The translations under genes and the position numbers were made by a program. A stretch of 64,000 nt of DNA from Acidobacteriota bacterium. Its GTDB lineage: Bacteria; Acidobacteriota; Terriglobia; Bryobacterales; Bryobacteraceae. How positions within the stretch are numbered: the first letter of the stretch is position 1; each line of letters begins with the position of its first letter. A model generated the notes under the pieces. The model did not search any database. It was not told where the DNA came from and worked only from the letters and a program-made list of their open reading frames with translations. This document shows, piece after piece, positions 8,308 through 16,460 of this stretch. The stretch lies in assembly GCA_018268715.1 (NCBI GenBank), contig JAFDVZ010000007.1:728106-792105 (forward strand), written 5' to 3'.

Positions 8308-9164
8308 GCGAGCGCTTCCGCATCCTCGAGACCGAGGCGCGAAGCATCCTCGCCGCCACCTCGGGCTTCATCGCCGAGGCCGGGTTCAGCCACTCGCTGA
8401 GTCCTGCGCGCAACTGCACCTTCGCCTGCACCTACTGCTACGTGCCCACCATGGGCATCTACGGCGGGCTGAAGCCGGAGGACTGGCGGCGGTGGGGCCA
8501 GTTCACCACCTTCAAGACCAACGCCGCCGCGTTGCTCGCCCGTGAGTTGAGGCCGCACATGGCGATCTACTGCTCGCCGCTGGTGGACCCGTACCAGCCG
8601 GCCGAGGCCGCCGCCCGAATGATGCCTCGGCTGCTTGAAACGCTGATCGAGCGGCCGCCCCGCGTCTTCGCGATTCAGACCCGCGGCGCGCTGATCCTGC
8701 GCGATCTCGAGCTGATTCGCAGGCTCGCGCAACGAACCACCGTCGGCGTCAGTTTCTCGTTGCCCACCAACCGCGAGGACATCCGCCGCCTCTATGAGCC
8801 GCACTGCGCCCCGTTCGCACAGCGGCTGGAGACCATCGCCGTCCTGCGGCGCGCGGGTGTGGCCACTTATGCGACGCTTGCGCCGCTGCTGCCGTCGGAC
8901 CCCGAGGCGCTGGCCTCCGCCGCCATCGAGGCGACTTGCGAGAACCTGATCGGCGATCCGCTGCATGTGCGCGAGGTGAAGCGCCACGGCGCCACCACGC
9001 GGGACGTCGCGCGCCGCATCGCAGTCAAGCACGGGCACACGGCCTGGTTCGAACCTCGATTTCAGGCGGAAATCGTGCGCACAATCGAAAGAGTGGCGGA
9101 ATCGGCCAACCGGCGGTTCGCCACGGGACCGGAGGCTTTTTCATGGCTAGCACAGAGCAGATGA
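8304..9164 (+). CDS. Radical SAM protein of the spore photoproduct lyase-like family
   Basis: 286 residues. The radical SAM cluster motif CxxxCxxC is in 'NCTFACTYCYVP' (Cys38, Cys42, Cys45), so a 4Fe-4S cluster and S-adenosylmethionine are expected. The preceding 'GFIAEAGFSHSLSPARNC' and following 'YCSPLVDPYQPAE' match the SPL-like (COG1533) group found in non-sporulating bacteria, whose substrate is mostly unknown. It overlaps the amidohydrolase by 4 nt at a GTGA junction and runs 22 nt into the dehydrogenase gene, which implies translational coupling. There is no sign of sporulation genes here, so thymine-dimer repair in spores is unlikely. Confidence 0.85.
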   Translation: MSERFRILETEARSILAATSGFIAEAGFSHSLSPARNCTFACTYCYVPTMGIYGGLKPEDWRRWGQFTTFKTNAAALLARELRPHMAIYCSPLVDPYQPAEAAARMMPRLLETLIERPPRVFAIQTRGALILRDLELIRRLAQRTTVGVSFSLPTNREDIRRLYEPHCAPFAQRLETIAVLRRAGVATYATLAPLLPSDPEALASAAIEATCENLIGDPLHVREVKRHGATTRDVARRIAVKHGHTAWFEPRFQAEIVRTIERVAESANRRFATGPEAFSWLAQSR

Positions 9165-10687
9165 CAGCGATTACCGGCATACTGGACCGGCTTGGGATCC
9201 GGCCGGAGAACTCGGGCGCCTGCGCGGGCGAGTGGATCGAGCGGCCGTCGGGCGCCGAACTCGTCTCCTACAGTCCGATCGACGGAGCGGAACTGGCGCG
9301 CGTGCGCATGGCGGGCGAGGCGGATTACGAGGCGATCGTCAGCCGGGCGCACGAGACCTTCCTGCGGTGGCGGATGCTGCCCGCGCCCAAGCGCGGCCTG
9401 ATCGTTCGCGAGATCGGCGATGCGTTGCGTGTGCGCAAGGACGATCTGGGCGCGCTGGTGACGCTTGAGATGGGCAAGATCCTGGCCGAAGGGAAGGGCG
9501 AGGTGCAGGAGATGATCGACGTCGCCGATTTCGCCGTCGGATTGTCGCGCCAGCTCTACGGGCTTACCATGCACAGCGAGCGCCCGCTGCATCGCATGTA
9601 CGAGCAGTGGCATCCCCTGGGCGCTGTCGGCGTGATCACGGCGTTCAATTTCCCGGTGGCCGTGTGGTCCTGGAACGCGCTGATCGCGCTTGCCTGCGGC
9701 GATACGGTGGTGTGGAAGCCGTCGAGCAAGACGCCGCTGACGGCCATCGCCGTGCAGCATATCGTCAACCAGGTGCTCGAGCGGCATGGCTGGCTGGGCG
9801 TGTGCACGCTGGTGATCGGCTCCGGCCGCACGGTGGGGGACCGCATGTTGCGCGACCGCCGTCTGCCGTTGATCAGCCTGACCGGATCCACGGCGGTTGG
9901 CCGCGAGTGCGCGCGCATTGTGGGCGACCGGCTGGGCCGCACGCTGCTCGAACTGGGCGGCAATAACGGCATCGTCGTGATGGAGGACGCGAACCTCGAC
10001 CTGACGTTGCGGGCCGTGCTGTTCGGCGCCGTGGGGACGGCGGGACAACGCTGCACCACCACGCGCCGCGTGTTCCTGCACCGAGGGATCGCGGCGGGCT
10101 TCGTCGAGCGCATGAAGAAGGCCTACGCGCAGGTTCCCATCGGAGATCCGCTCGATCCGCACACGTTGATGGGCCCGCTGGTGGATCGCGACGCGGTGCG
10201 GACGATGATGGACGGGCTGGATGCGGTGCGCCGCCAGGGCGGCGAGATTCTGTGCGGAGGCCGGGTGCTCGAACGCGAGGGCGGCTGCTACGTGGAGCCG
10301 GTGCTGGTGCGGGCCCGCGCCGACATGCCGATCGTGCAGGAGGAGATCTTCGCCCCCATCCTCTACCTGATCGAGTTCGACGATCTGAACCAGGTGATCG
10401 AATGGCACAACGGCGTGCCGCAGGGGCTTTCTTCGGCGATGTTCACCACCAACGTGATCGCCGCGGAGACGTTTCTCAGCGCGCGCGGCAGCGATTGCGG
10501 CATCGCCAATGTCAACATCGGGACCAGCGGCGCGGAGATCGGCGGGGCCTTCGGCGGCGAGAAGGACACTGGCGGCGGCCGCGAATCGGGCAGCGACTCC
10601 TGGAAGGCCTACATGCGGCGCCAGACGGTGACGATCAACTGGTCGCCGGAGCTGCCGCTGGCGCAGGGAATCCAATTCGAACTGTGA
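9143..10687 (+). CDS. amaB: ALDH7-type aldehyde dehydrogenase (alpha-aminoadipate semialdehyde dehydrogenase-like)
   Basis: 514 residues of an NAD(P)-dependent aldehyde dehydrogenase. The oxyanion and Glu region 'LELGGNNGIVVMEDANL' and the catalytic Cys304 in 'AGQRCTTTRRVF' are intact. The C-terminal 'NIGTSGAEIGGAFGGEKDTGGG' region followed by 'GRESGSDSWKAYMRR' and 'LPLAQGIQFEL' is characteristic of ALDH7 (antiquitin, AmaB/Pcd), which oxidises L-aminoadipate semialdehyde/piperideine-6-carboxylate in lysine breakdown. ATG 9143 has GGAGG upstream and lies inside the end of the radical SAM gene. No other lysine catabolic gene is nearby, so the exact substrate is inferred. Confidence 0.85.
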   Translation: MASTEQMTAITGILDRLGIRPENSGACAGEWIERPSGAELVSYSPIDGAELARVRMAGEADYEAIVSRAHETFLRWRMLPAPKRGLIVREIGDALRVRKDDLGALVTLEMGKILAEGKGEVQEMIDVADFAVGLSRQLYGLTMHSERPLHRMYEQWHPLGAVGVITAFNFPVAVWSWNALIALACGDTVVWKPSSKTPLTAIAVQHIVNQVLERHGWLGVCTLVIGSGRTVGDRMLRDRRLPLISLTGSTAVGRECARIVGDRLGRTLLELGGNNGIVVMEDANLDLTLRAVLFGAVGTAGQRCTTTRRVFLHRGIAAGFVERMKKAYAQVPIGDPLDPHTLMGPLVDRDAVRTMMDGLDAVRRQGGEILCGGRVLEREGGCYVEPVLVRARADMPIVQEEIFAPILYLIEFDDLNQVIEWHNGVPQGLSSAMFTTNVIAAETFLSARGSDCGIANVNIGTSGAEIGGAFGGEKDTGGGRESGSDSWKAYMRRQTVTINWSPELPLAQGIQFEL

Positions 10688-11430
10688 TGATGGAAGCACT
10701 GGTGCTTGGCTGCGGAGAGGCGTTCGACGAGCGCCTCCCGAATACTTCGATTCTGTTGCGCGCGCCGGGACTCGCAGCCCTGCTCGATTGCGGCTATAGC
10801 GCGCCGCCGCGCGTGTTTGCGAGCGCGGGGCCCGAGGATATCGACCTCATCTACATCAGCCACGCGCACGCCGATCACTACTTTGGCCTGCCGGCGGTGC
10901 TCGGACGCTGGTGGGAGGATGGCCGCACGAAGCCGTTGACGATCCTGAGCCAGCCCGCGGTGATCGACCAGATCAAGGACATCCTCGAATACGGCTATCG
11001 CACGCTTCCGGCGCGGTTCAAGCACCCGATCGACTACGTCGCCGCGCGGGCCGGTGAGACGCTGGAATCGCACGGGGCGCGATTCCGCTTTGCCGCGACG
11101 CGCCACTCGGTGACGAACCTGGCGATTCGCGTCGAGGCGGCGGGCAAGGTCGTGTGCCTGTCGGGAGACGGCATGTTCACCGACGAGAGCGCGGCGCTGT
11201 TTGCCGGGGCCGACCTGGTTTTCCACGAAGCGTTCTCATTCGAAGCCTCGCCCGTACATACCGACATCGACGCGTTGCTGGCCATGGCGGCGGGCGCGGG
11301 AGTTGGGCGACTGGCGCTGACCCACGTCCAGCGAAAAGTCCGACTGGCGCGGGCCAGGATTGACGACGCCATGAAGGCGGCGGCGGTGAAGGCGATCATG
11401 CCCGAGCCGGGCGATTCGATCGGCGCCTGA
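10687..11430 (+). CDS. Metallo-beta-lactamase-fold hydrolase (RNase Z-like)
   Basis: 247 residues. The Zn-binding motif HxHxDH is 'HAHADH' at 59-64; later ligands are the His of 'ATRHSVTNLAIRV', the Asp of 'CLSGDGMF' and the His of 'LALTHVQ'. The overall layout resembles tRNase Z/arylsulfatase-like MBL hydrolases but without the flexible arm of a true tRNase Z. The ATG overlaps the ALDH stop by one base (TGATG), so the genes are coupled; ATG 10690 is an alternative start. The stop codon directly abuts the stop of the convergent thioredoxin-like gene. Confidence 0.82.
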   Translation: MMEALVLGCGEAFDERLPNTSILLRAPGLAALLDCGYSAPPRVFASAGPEDIDLIYISHAHADHYFGLPAVLGRWWEDGRTKPLTILSQPAVIDQIKDILEYGYRTLPARFKHPIDYVAARAGETLESHGARFRFAATRHSVTNLAIRVEAAGKVVCLSGDGMFTDESAALFAGADLVFHEAFSFEASPVHTDIDALLAMAAGAGVGRLALTHVQRKVRLARARIDDAMKAAAVKAIMPEPGDSIGA

Positions 11431-11997
11431 CTACTTCTTTGCGGCGGGCGCGGGCGCGGCCTTCTTCGCGCCGGCCGGCGGCTGCTTCTGCACCATGTCG
11501 TTCAGCTTGGCGCGGATCGTATTGGGCTGGTTCTCCTCGATCATGAAAGGCTCAGCGCCCATGTACTGGCCCACGATGTAGCCGTGGCGGTCGATGAAGA
11601 ACAGCATTGGCACCGTGGGCCGCATCTCGGCGGTCAACTGTCCCCACTTGGCGAGCAGGTTGGCGTCGATCATCCCCACCGGGTAGGTGGGCTTGTATTC
11701 CTGGACGAATTTCTCGATGGCCGCCTTGTTGTCGTCGTCGCGGAAGGCGAGTTGGATCACCTGCACACCCTTGGCGCGGTATTCGTTCTGTATCTTCGAC
11801 ATCAACTTCGTGGTCCGCTGGCAGTGCGGGCAGGTGGTGATGAACACCATCACGACGACGATCTTCCCCTGGTAGGAGGAGAGTTTCATCGGCCCTTTGC
11901 CAGGCACCGTGAAATCGACTTCCCCCGACGGGCGAGGCACGGTGACGGCGAAACAGGAGGCGGCGAGAGCCGCCAGGAGCACAAGCTTCTTCAGCAT
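11431..11997 (-). CDS. Secreted thioredoxin-like protein with CPHC active site
   Basis: 188 residues. A signal peptide ('MLKKLVLLAALAASCFA') precedes a TlpA/peroxiredoxin-like domain with the redox motif CPHC (Cys56, Cys59) and a cis-Pro in 'RPTVPMLFFIDRHG'. The last 20 residues are a low-complexity Ala/Lys/Pro tail. It likely works on periplasmic disulfides. A 7-bp inverted repeat (TTATTAG, CTAATAA) overlaps the start codon region and may be an operator. Confidence 0.82.
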   Translation of the reverse strand: MLKKLVLLAALAASCFAVTVPRPSGEVDFTVPGKGPMKLSSYQGKIVVVMVFITTCPHCQRTTKLMSKIQNEYRAKGVQVIQLAFRDDDNKAAIEKFVQEYKPTYPVGMIDANLLAKWGQLTAEMRPTVPMLFFIDRHGYIVGQYMGAEPFMIEENQPNTIRAKLNDMVQKQPPAGAKKAAPAPAAKK

Positions 11998-12019
11998 TAT
12001 TAGAACGACGTCCTAATAA
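11997..12019. repeat. Inverted repeat at the start of the thioredoxin-like gene
   Basis: TTATTAG (11997-12003) and CTAATAA (12013-12019) are perfect 7-bp arms around a 9-base centre that contains the palindrome GACGTC. It spans the first base of the minus-strand ATG and the immediate upstream region, so a repressor bound here would block initiation. It could also be a chance repeat in an AT-rich promoter. Confidence 0.45.
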
Positions 12020-12061
12020 CGAAGATAGCCGACCGCGCGGGCGGTTTGCTGGCGAGGCCGG

Positions 12062-13510
12062 CTACCGGGCCGGCGCCATGGCTCGCTCGGAGTCGACCAG
12101 GGCGGTCAACTGTCCCACCACCTCGCGGACCGTGTTCGCCGCGGCGCTCAGTTGCGCCACCGCGGACGAACTCTGCTCCGCGATCGCGGCGTTATTCTGC
12201 GTCACCTGCTCGATCTGCGCGATGGAACGGGCCACGTGATCGACGCCCCGCGTCTGTTCCTGCGTGCCGCTGTTCACCAGTTCCACCATCGTCTTCACGG
12301 AACTCGCGCTGTTCACCAGGTTCCGGACTCCCTCGGCCACCAGATCCAGGTGGCGGCTGCCCATCGACGATTTCTCGATCATCTCTTCAATCAGCTTGGC
12401 GGTGTCGCTGGCGGCCTGGGCGGAGCGTTGGGCCAGGTTCCGGACTTCCTCGGCAACGACGGCGAAACCCATGCCGGCCTCGCCGGCGCGCGCCGCCTCC
12501 ACCGCCGCGTTCAAGGCCAGGATGTTGGTCTGGAAGGCGATCTCATCGATGGCCTTGATGATCCGCGAGATCCTGCCGCTCGAATCGGTGATTTCGCGCA
12601 TGGACACCATCATCTGATCCAGCCGCTGGCTCGAATCCGACATGGCCTCGGTGGCCCGCTTCATCTCCTCGGAGATCATGACCACGTTGTCGGCGTTGCG
12701 GTGCGACATGGAGTTGATCTGTTCGCTGGTGGCGGAAGTCTCCTCAAGCGCCGCCGCCTGTTCGGAGGAGCCCTGGGCGAGCGACTGGCTGGCCGCCGAT
12801 AGCTGCGACACTCCAGACGCCACCTGCCCAGCGCCTGTCATGAGTTCGCGGACCGCCAGGCGCAGCACTTTGTTCACATGGCGGATCATGACGAACGCGG
12901 CGCTGCCGCCCACGAGCAGGCACAAGGCAAGAACCACGTAAATGGTCAGGGAAGCCTCGGAATAGCGTTGCGCCGATTCGGCGGCCAGTTCGTTGCCGCG
13001 CCGCTCATTCCAACTGATCTGCGTGGCGACTGCCTTGTACAGCGCATCGAAGGCGGGCTCGGCCTCGGCTGAGTTCCTCGCCAACGCGTCCGACACCTTG
13101 CCGTCCTGGCTGAGCTTCACCACCGCGGGATACGCCTCGAGGTAACGATTCATAGCCTGCCGCAACTGGGCGAACAAAGCGGTGTCCTCCGGCTCATGGA
13201 TGGTCGTCTCGTAGGCCTTCAATTGCTCGTACAACTTCCCCTTGCCGTCCTCAATCTCCTGTTGCACCTTCGACTTCATGGCCGCGTCAGGGAAGGCGAG
13301 GTGGCGCCAGACATCGCCGCGGATCTTCACCACGGTTCCGCGAACTTTCACGATCGAACCAATGCCCGGCATCGGATCGGACACGATCAGGTTCGTGATG
13401 TCATTCATCTTTCCGACGTCGTAGAGCGACACCGCTCCCAACGCGACAAATCCAGCCAACAGTCCACCGACTGTGAGCGCAAACTTCTTCCCTACCGTAA
13501 GTGCGGACAT
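12062..13510 (-). CDS. Methyl-accepting chemotaxis protein
   Basis: 482 residues. A first membrane helix (about 10-28) is followed by a four-helix-bundle type periplasmic sensor, a second membrane helix (about 188-208) and a long cytoplasmic coiled coil. The signalling hairpin tip is clear: '[22 protein letters not shown]' region followed by '[17 protein letters not shown]', which binds CheA and CheW. I could not make out a HAMP domain between the second helix and the coiled coil. No other che or flagellar gene lies in the window, so it is an orphan receptor; it may feed a distant chemotaxis or gene-regulation array. Upstream AGAGGGTG could act as Shine-Dalgarno. Confidence 0.92.
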   Translation of the reverse strand: MSALTVGKKFALTVGGLLAGFVALGAVSLYDVGKMNDITNLIVSDPMPGIGSIVKVRGTVVKIRGDVWRHLAFPDAAMKSKVQQEIEDGKGKLYEQLKAYETTIHEPEDTALFAQLRQAMNRYLEAYPAVVKLSQDGKVSDALARNSAEAEPAFDALYKAVATQISWNERRGNELAAESAQRYSEASLTIYVVLALCLLVGGSAAFVMIRHVNKVLRLAVRELMTGAGQVASGVSQLSAASQSLAQGSSEQAAALEETSATSEQINSMSHRNADNVVMISEEMKRATEAMSDSSQRLDQMMVSMREITDSSGRISRIIKAIDEIAFQTNILALNAAVEAARAGEAGMGFAVVAEEVRNLAQRSAQAASDTAKLIEEMIEKSSMGSRHLDLVAEGVRNLVNSASSVKTMVELVNSGTQEQTRGVDHVARSIAQIEQVTQNNAAIAEQSSSAVAQLSAAANTVREVVGQLTALVDSERAMAPAR

Positions 13511-13616
13511 CCAATGACACCCTCTATATCGTGAGATTCTCGGAAATCGAGCCCAGCTATCTGTAAGATTTCATCGGCGTCGCTGGAGGATGTGTTAGCG
13601 ATTCATGGATCCTTGA

Positions 13617-16304
13617 CTAAAAAAGTACTAGTGACAGGCCGCGGCCCGGCTCTAAACGGAAATCCGACTCCAAAGAGACCGACGCCCGCTGACCCTGGCG
13701 CGACAGGGCCGCCTTCAGCCCCGCGCCGGCGCATTCCGCGGTGACCCGCCCTCCGGCGGCCGCCAGTTCGACGGCGTGGATTTCGAGCGAGCCTTCGGCG
13801 GGTTCGAGCGTCAGGCGCGTCCGGCCGGCGGAGGTCTCAAGCGTGAAACTGCCCCAGGCCGTCGCCGCGGACCAGAAGGAGCGGAACCGCGCTGGAGCCA
13901 CCGGCGGAGCGATGGATACGCGCCGTTGTGGGCCGTCGTAGCGGAACCCGCTCAACGCCAGCAAGCCGGTCCACGACGCCATGGCGCGGGCGTAATGGCG
14001 GCCGCATTCGGCCTCGTCCCAGGGATTGCGGCGCAGGCCGTCGTAGCGGCGGCGGATTTCGGCGATGCATTCGACGCCGCGGTCCACCATGCCGTGGTAG
14101 AGCATCAGGGCCGCGGCCGAGTACTCAAAGCCGGTCATCACTTCGGCGAAGTAGGGGAAGGGAATCCTGGGGCGGCTGCCGCGGCCGTAGTCGCAGATGA
14201 CCAGGGCGGCTTCGTCGTTCAGCGCGAAGGTTCGTTGCACGGAGTCGTGCTCGGCGAGATTCCCCTTGCGGTTGTAGCGGTAGATGGATTCGAGCGCCTT
14301 GCGGATGTTGCCGGCCGCAAGCAGCGGGCCCAGACCCGCCGCGTCGGCCAGATACTGCCCCACCAGTTGGTCCACCAGGCAGCCGTCGCCCAACTGGTAT
14401 TCCGGGTGTTCGGGATCCTCGGCCCCGGCGCCCAGGCGCAGCCCTTTGGCGATGCGGTCGGCCGCGAACCCGCGCACGCGCTGTACGTAGTATTCGCCGT
14501 TGAACAGGTTGCGGTCGATCCACTGGGCGCCGTTGTCGAACAGCCGGGTGTATTCGGCCGCCGAGCGAGGGTCGCCGGCGGCGCGGGCCATTTCCGCCGC
14601 GGCGCGCAACGCGGCCAGATAGTAGACGCCGCAGAGCGGGTTGGGCCCGTAGAACTCCACGTCGTAGGTGTTGTGCTGGACGCCCTCCATGACGCCGTCG
14701 CGGTCAGCGTCCCAGCCGCCGGGGACCCAGGCGAATTCGAGCGCCTTCTTTACTTTCGGCCAGTAGTCGCCCAGCAGGGCCGGGTCGCCCGAAAGGCGCC
14801 AGTCGAGATAGGCCTTCACGATCTGCCCCATCTGTCCGTCGGCGGCCGCCGCGCCGGTGCGCTCGACGCCGTCGGGCAACAGTTGGCGGAAGGAGATCGC
14901 ACCGCGTTCATCCATGGAATAGCCGAAGGCGGCGCGGCGCAATGAGCGGGCAAGCGTCGGGAACAGATGGGACGTGGCGGTCTCGTAGTTCCACACGTGG
15001 GTGCAGTTGCCCGGGCAGCAGCCCACATGATCGTTGACGCCTTCAAAGCCGTGGAACTCGCCGTCGGCGGTGCGGAAACAGGTGGGGGAAACCAGCGTCG
15101 ATAGGTTCGCCGAGGCCGCCTCCTTCACCGCCGCGGGCAGGGTGGTCTCGCGCAACGCCTGGGCGAAGCGCCGGGTGCGGGCCTGCAGCGCGTCGAGGTT
15201 CGAGGCTGCATATTCGGCCGCGGCCCAGGCGTCCGGGAAGCGTTGGGCGCACCAGTTGCCGATGATGTCGTCGCCGTGGCCCTTGGGCGCCGACCACCCG
15301 CACCGCGCCGGCGTCCGGTTCGGAAAGCGCCAGCCGAGCAGGAACGTGTATTCCGCCTCGGCGCCCGCGGCGATGTCGCGATGGAGGCACAGCGCGCCCA
15401 CCGGTCCGATTTTCGCCGCCTCGGGCCCCAGTTCGCCGTCGTCGGAGAAATCGTCCCAAAACAGCAGCGGGCTGTTCCACCAGGGACCCGCCGGCCATCC
15501 GCGCAGCGCGGTGACGCGGCCCGAGCCGCCCGTCAACACGGCCAGCGCGAAGCTGCCGGCCATGGGATGCGCGGCGTCGAGCGACGGGTTGGTCATGTTG
15601 AAGCCGGTCATCCCGGCGCCGGTGCGCAGGGTGTTGACGCGCGTCTCGTCGGCGGCCTTGCGCGGCGCGGCCGAGGCCACCGGATTCTCGATGGACCAGG
15701 CGATCGACACCGCGGCGGCTCTCCGGCCGCGGTTCTTCACGCGATAGCGCAGCACGGCCACCGGCAGACCGGACTCCTCCGCGTCGAGCGGGATGAACGG
15801 CGAGCCGGCCTCGAGGCGCACCTCCACCGGCAGGCGGCGGTCGTGGAACTCGATCGAGGCCAGGGGGAACTCGCCCGTGAAGGTAGCGCCTTCGAGCCGC
15901 GAAAGGCCCGGAGCGTTGCGCGATCCCAGCCCGTCCTGCCCTTCGTAGGGCGGGGCGATGCGGGCCTCGAGCACGCGGGCCACGGGTTTCGCGCCCTGGG
16001 GCCGCACCCAGATGCTCGGGAAGGCGTAGGCCGGCGCTGCGCCTTTGTCGGGGCGATTGAAGATCTCCCAGTCGCGGAGCTGGCCGCGCCCCCCCAATCC
16101 GATGCTGCCCGCGCCAACGCCCCCCAACGGGAACGAGATCATGGCGAGTTCGGATCCGGTGAACACGCGCGGGTAGGCGATGTCGCGCGCGGCGCTCGTC
16201 GCGGAGGCGCTGGGCGGCTGGCCGGCGCTGAGGGCGGGCGCGGCGGCGCCCCACGCCACGGAACCGACAAATCCGCGGCGGCTGGTCTTGTTCGAGTTGC
16301 TCAT
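13617..16304 (-). CDS. Tat-exported GH116 glycosidase (GBA2/glucosylceramidase-like)
   Basis: 895 residues. The N-terminus 'SRRGFVGSVAWGAAAPALS' is a twin-arginine signal. The N-terminal beta-sandwich ('ISFPLGGVGAGSIGLGGRG', 'DWEIFNRP') and the C-terminal (alpha/alpha)6 catalytic domain ('CTHVWNYETA', 'DGQMGQIVKAYLDW', 'NTYDVEFYGPN', 'ADAAGLGPLL') match GH116, which cleaves beta-glucosides or beta-xylosides with retention. Catalytic residues were not assigned because that needs an alignment. The start at 16304 is preferred over one 42 bases upstream because TACATT (16311-16316, minus strand) ends 6 nt before it and the Tat motif is then at the right depth. Divergent from rpoN. Confidence 0.87.
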   Translation of the reverse strand: MSNSNKTSRRGFVGSVAWGAAAPALSAGQPPSASATSAARDIAYPRVFTGSELAMISFPLGGVGAGSIGLGGRGQLRDWEIFNRPDKGAAPAYAFPSIWVRPQGAKPVARVLEARIAPPYEGQDGLGSRNAPGLSRLEGATFTGEFPLASIEFHDRRLPVEVRLEAGSPFIPLDAEESGLPVAVLRYRVKNRGRRAAAVSIAWSIENPVASAAPRKAADETRVNTLRTGAGMTGFNMTNPSLDAAHPMAGSFALAVLTGGSGRVTALRGWPAGPWWNSPLLFWDDFSDDGELGPEAAKIGPVGALCLHRDIAAGAEAEYTFLLGWRFPNRTPARCGWSAPKGHGDDIIGNWCAQRFPDAWAAAEYAASNLDALQARTRRFAQALRETTLPAAVKEAASANLSTLVSPTCFRTADGEFHGFEGVNDHVGCCPGNCTHVWNYETATSHLFPTLARSLRRAAFGYSMDERGAISFRQLLPDGVERTGAAAADGQMGQIVKAYLDWRLSGDPALLGDYWPKVKKALEFAWVPGGWDADRDGVMEGVQHNTYDVEFYGPNPLCGVYYLAALRAAAEMARAAGDPRSAAEYTRLFDNGAQWIDRNLFNGEYYVQRVRGFAADRIAKGLRLGAGAEDPEHPEYQLGDGCLVDQLVGQYLADAAGLGPLLAAGNIRKALESIYRYNRKGNLAEHDSVQRTFALNDEAALVICDYGRGSRPRIPFPYFAEVMTGFEYSAAALMLYHGMVDRGVECIAEIRRRYDGLRRNPWDEAECGRHYARAMASWTGLLALSGFRYDGPQRRVSIAPPVAPARFRSFWSAATAWGSFTLETSAGRTRLTLEPAEGSLEIHAVELAAAGGRVTAECAGAGLKAALSRQGQRASVSLESDFRLEPGRGLSLVLF

Positions 16305-16460
16305 GGAGGGAATGTAGGCGGGCGCCGGGGTCGTGCGCCGGGCCATCCTGCCGAACAGCTTATCGCACGCGAATGGGCGAGGATAAGCACGAAACCCGAG
16401 AAATACCAGCTGGTTTAACTAATCGACCCTTTGCGCCGACTAGGTGTATCATGGTGCCAG

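Noticed and set aside
10252-10686. Upstream extension of the MBL hydrolase frame
   Set aside because: It lies within the ALDH7 gene in another frame and lacks protein-like character; the MBL fold begins at 10687.
9062-10699. 545-codon minus-strand frame
   Set aside because: Complement of the ALDH7 gene, with no domain and His/Ala/Gln-rich sequence.
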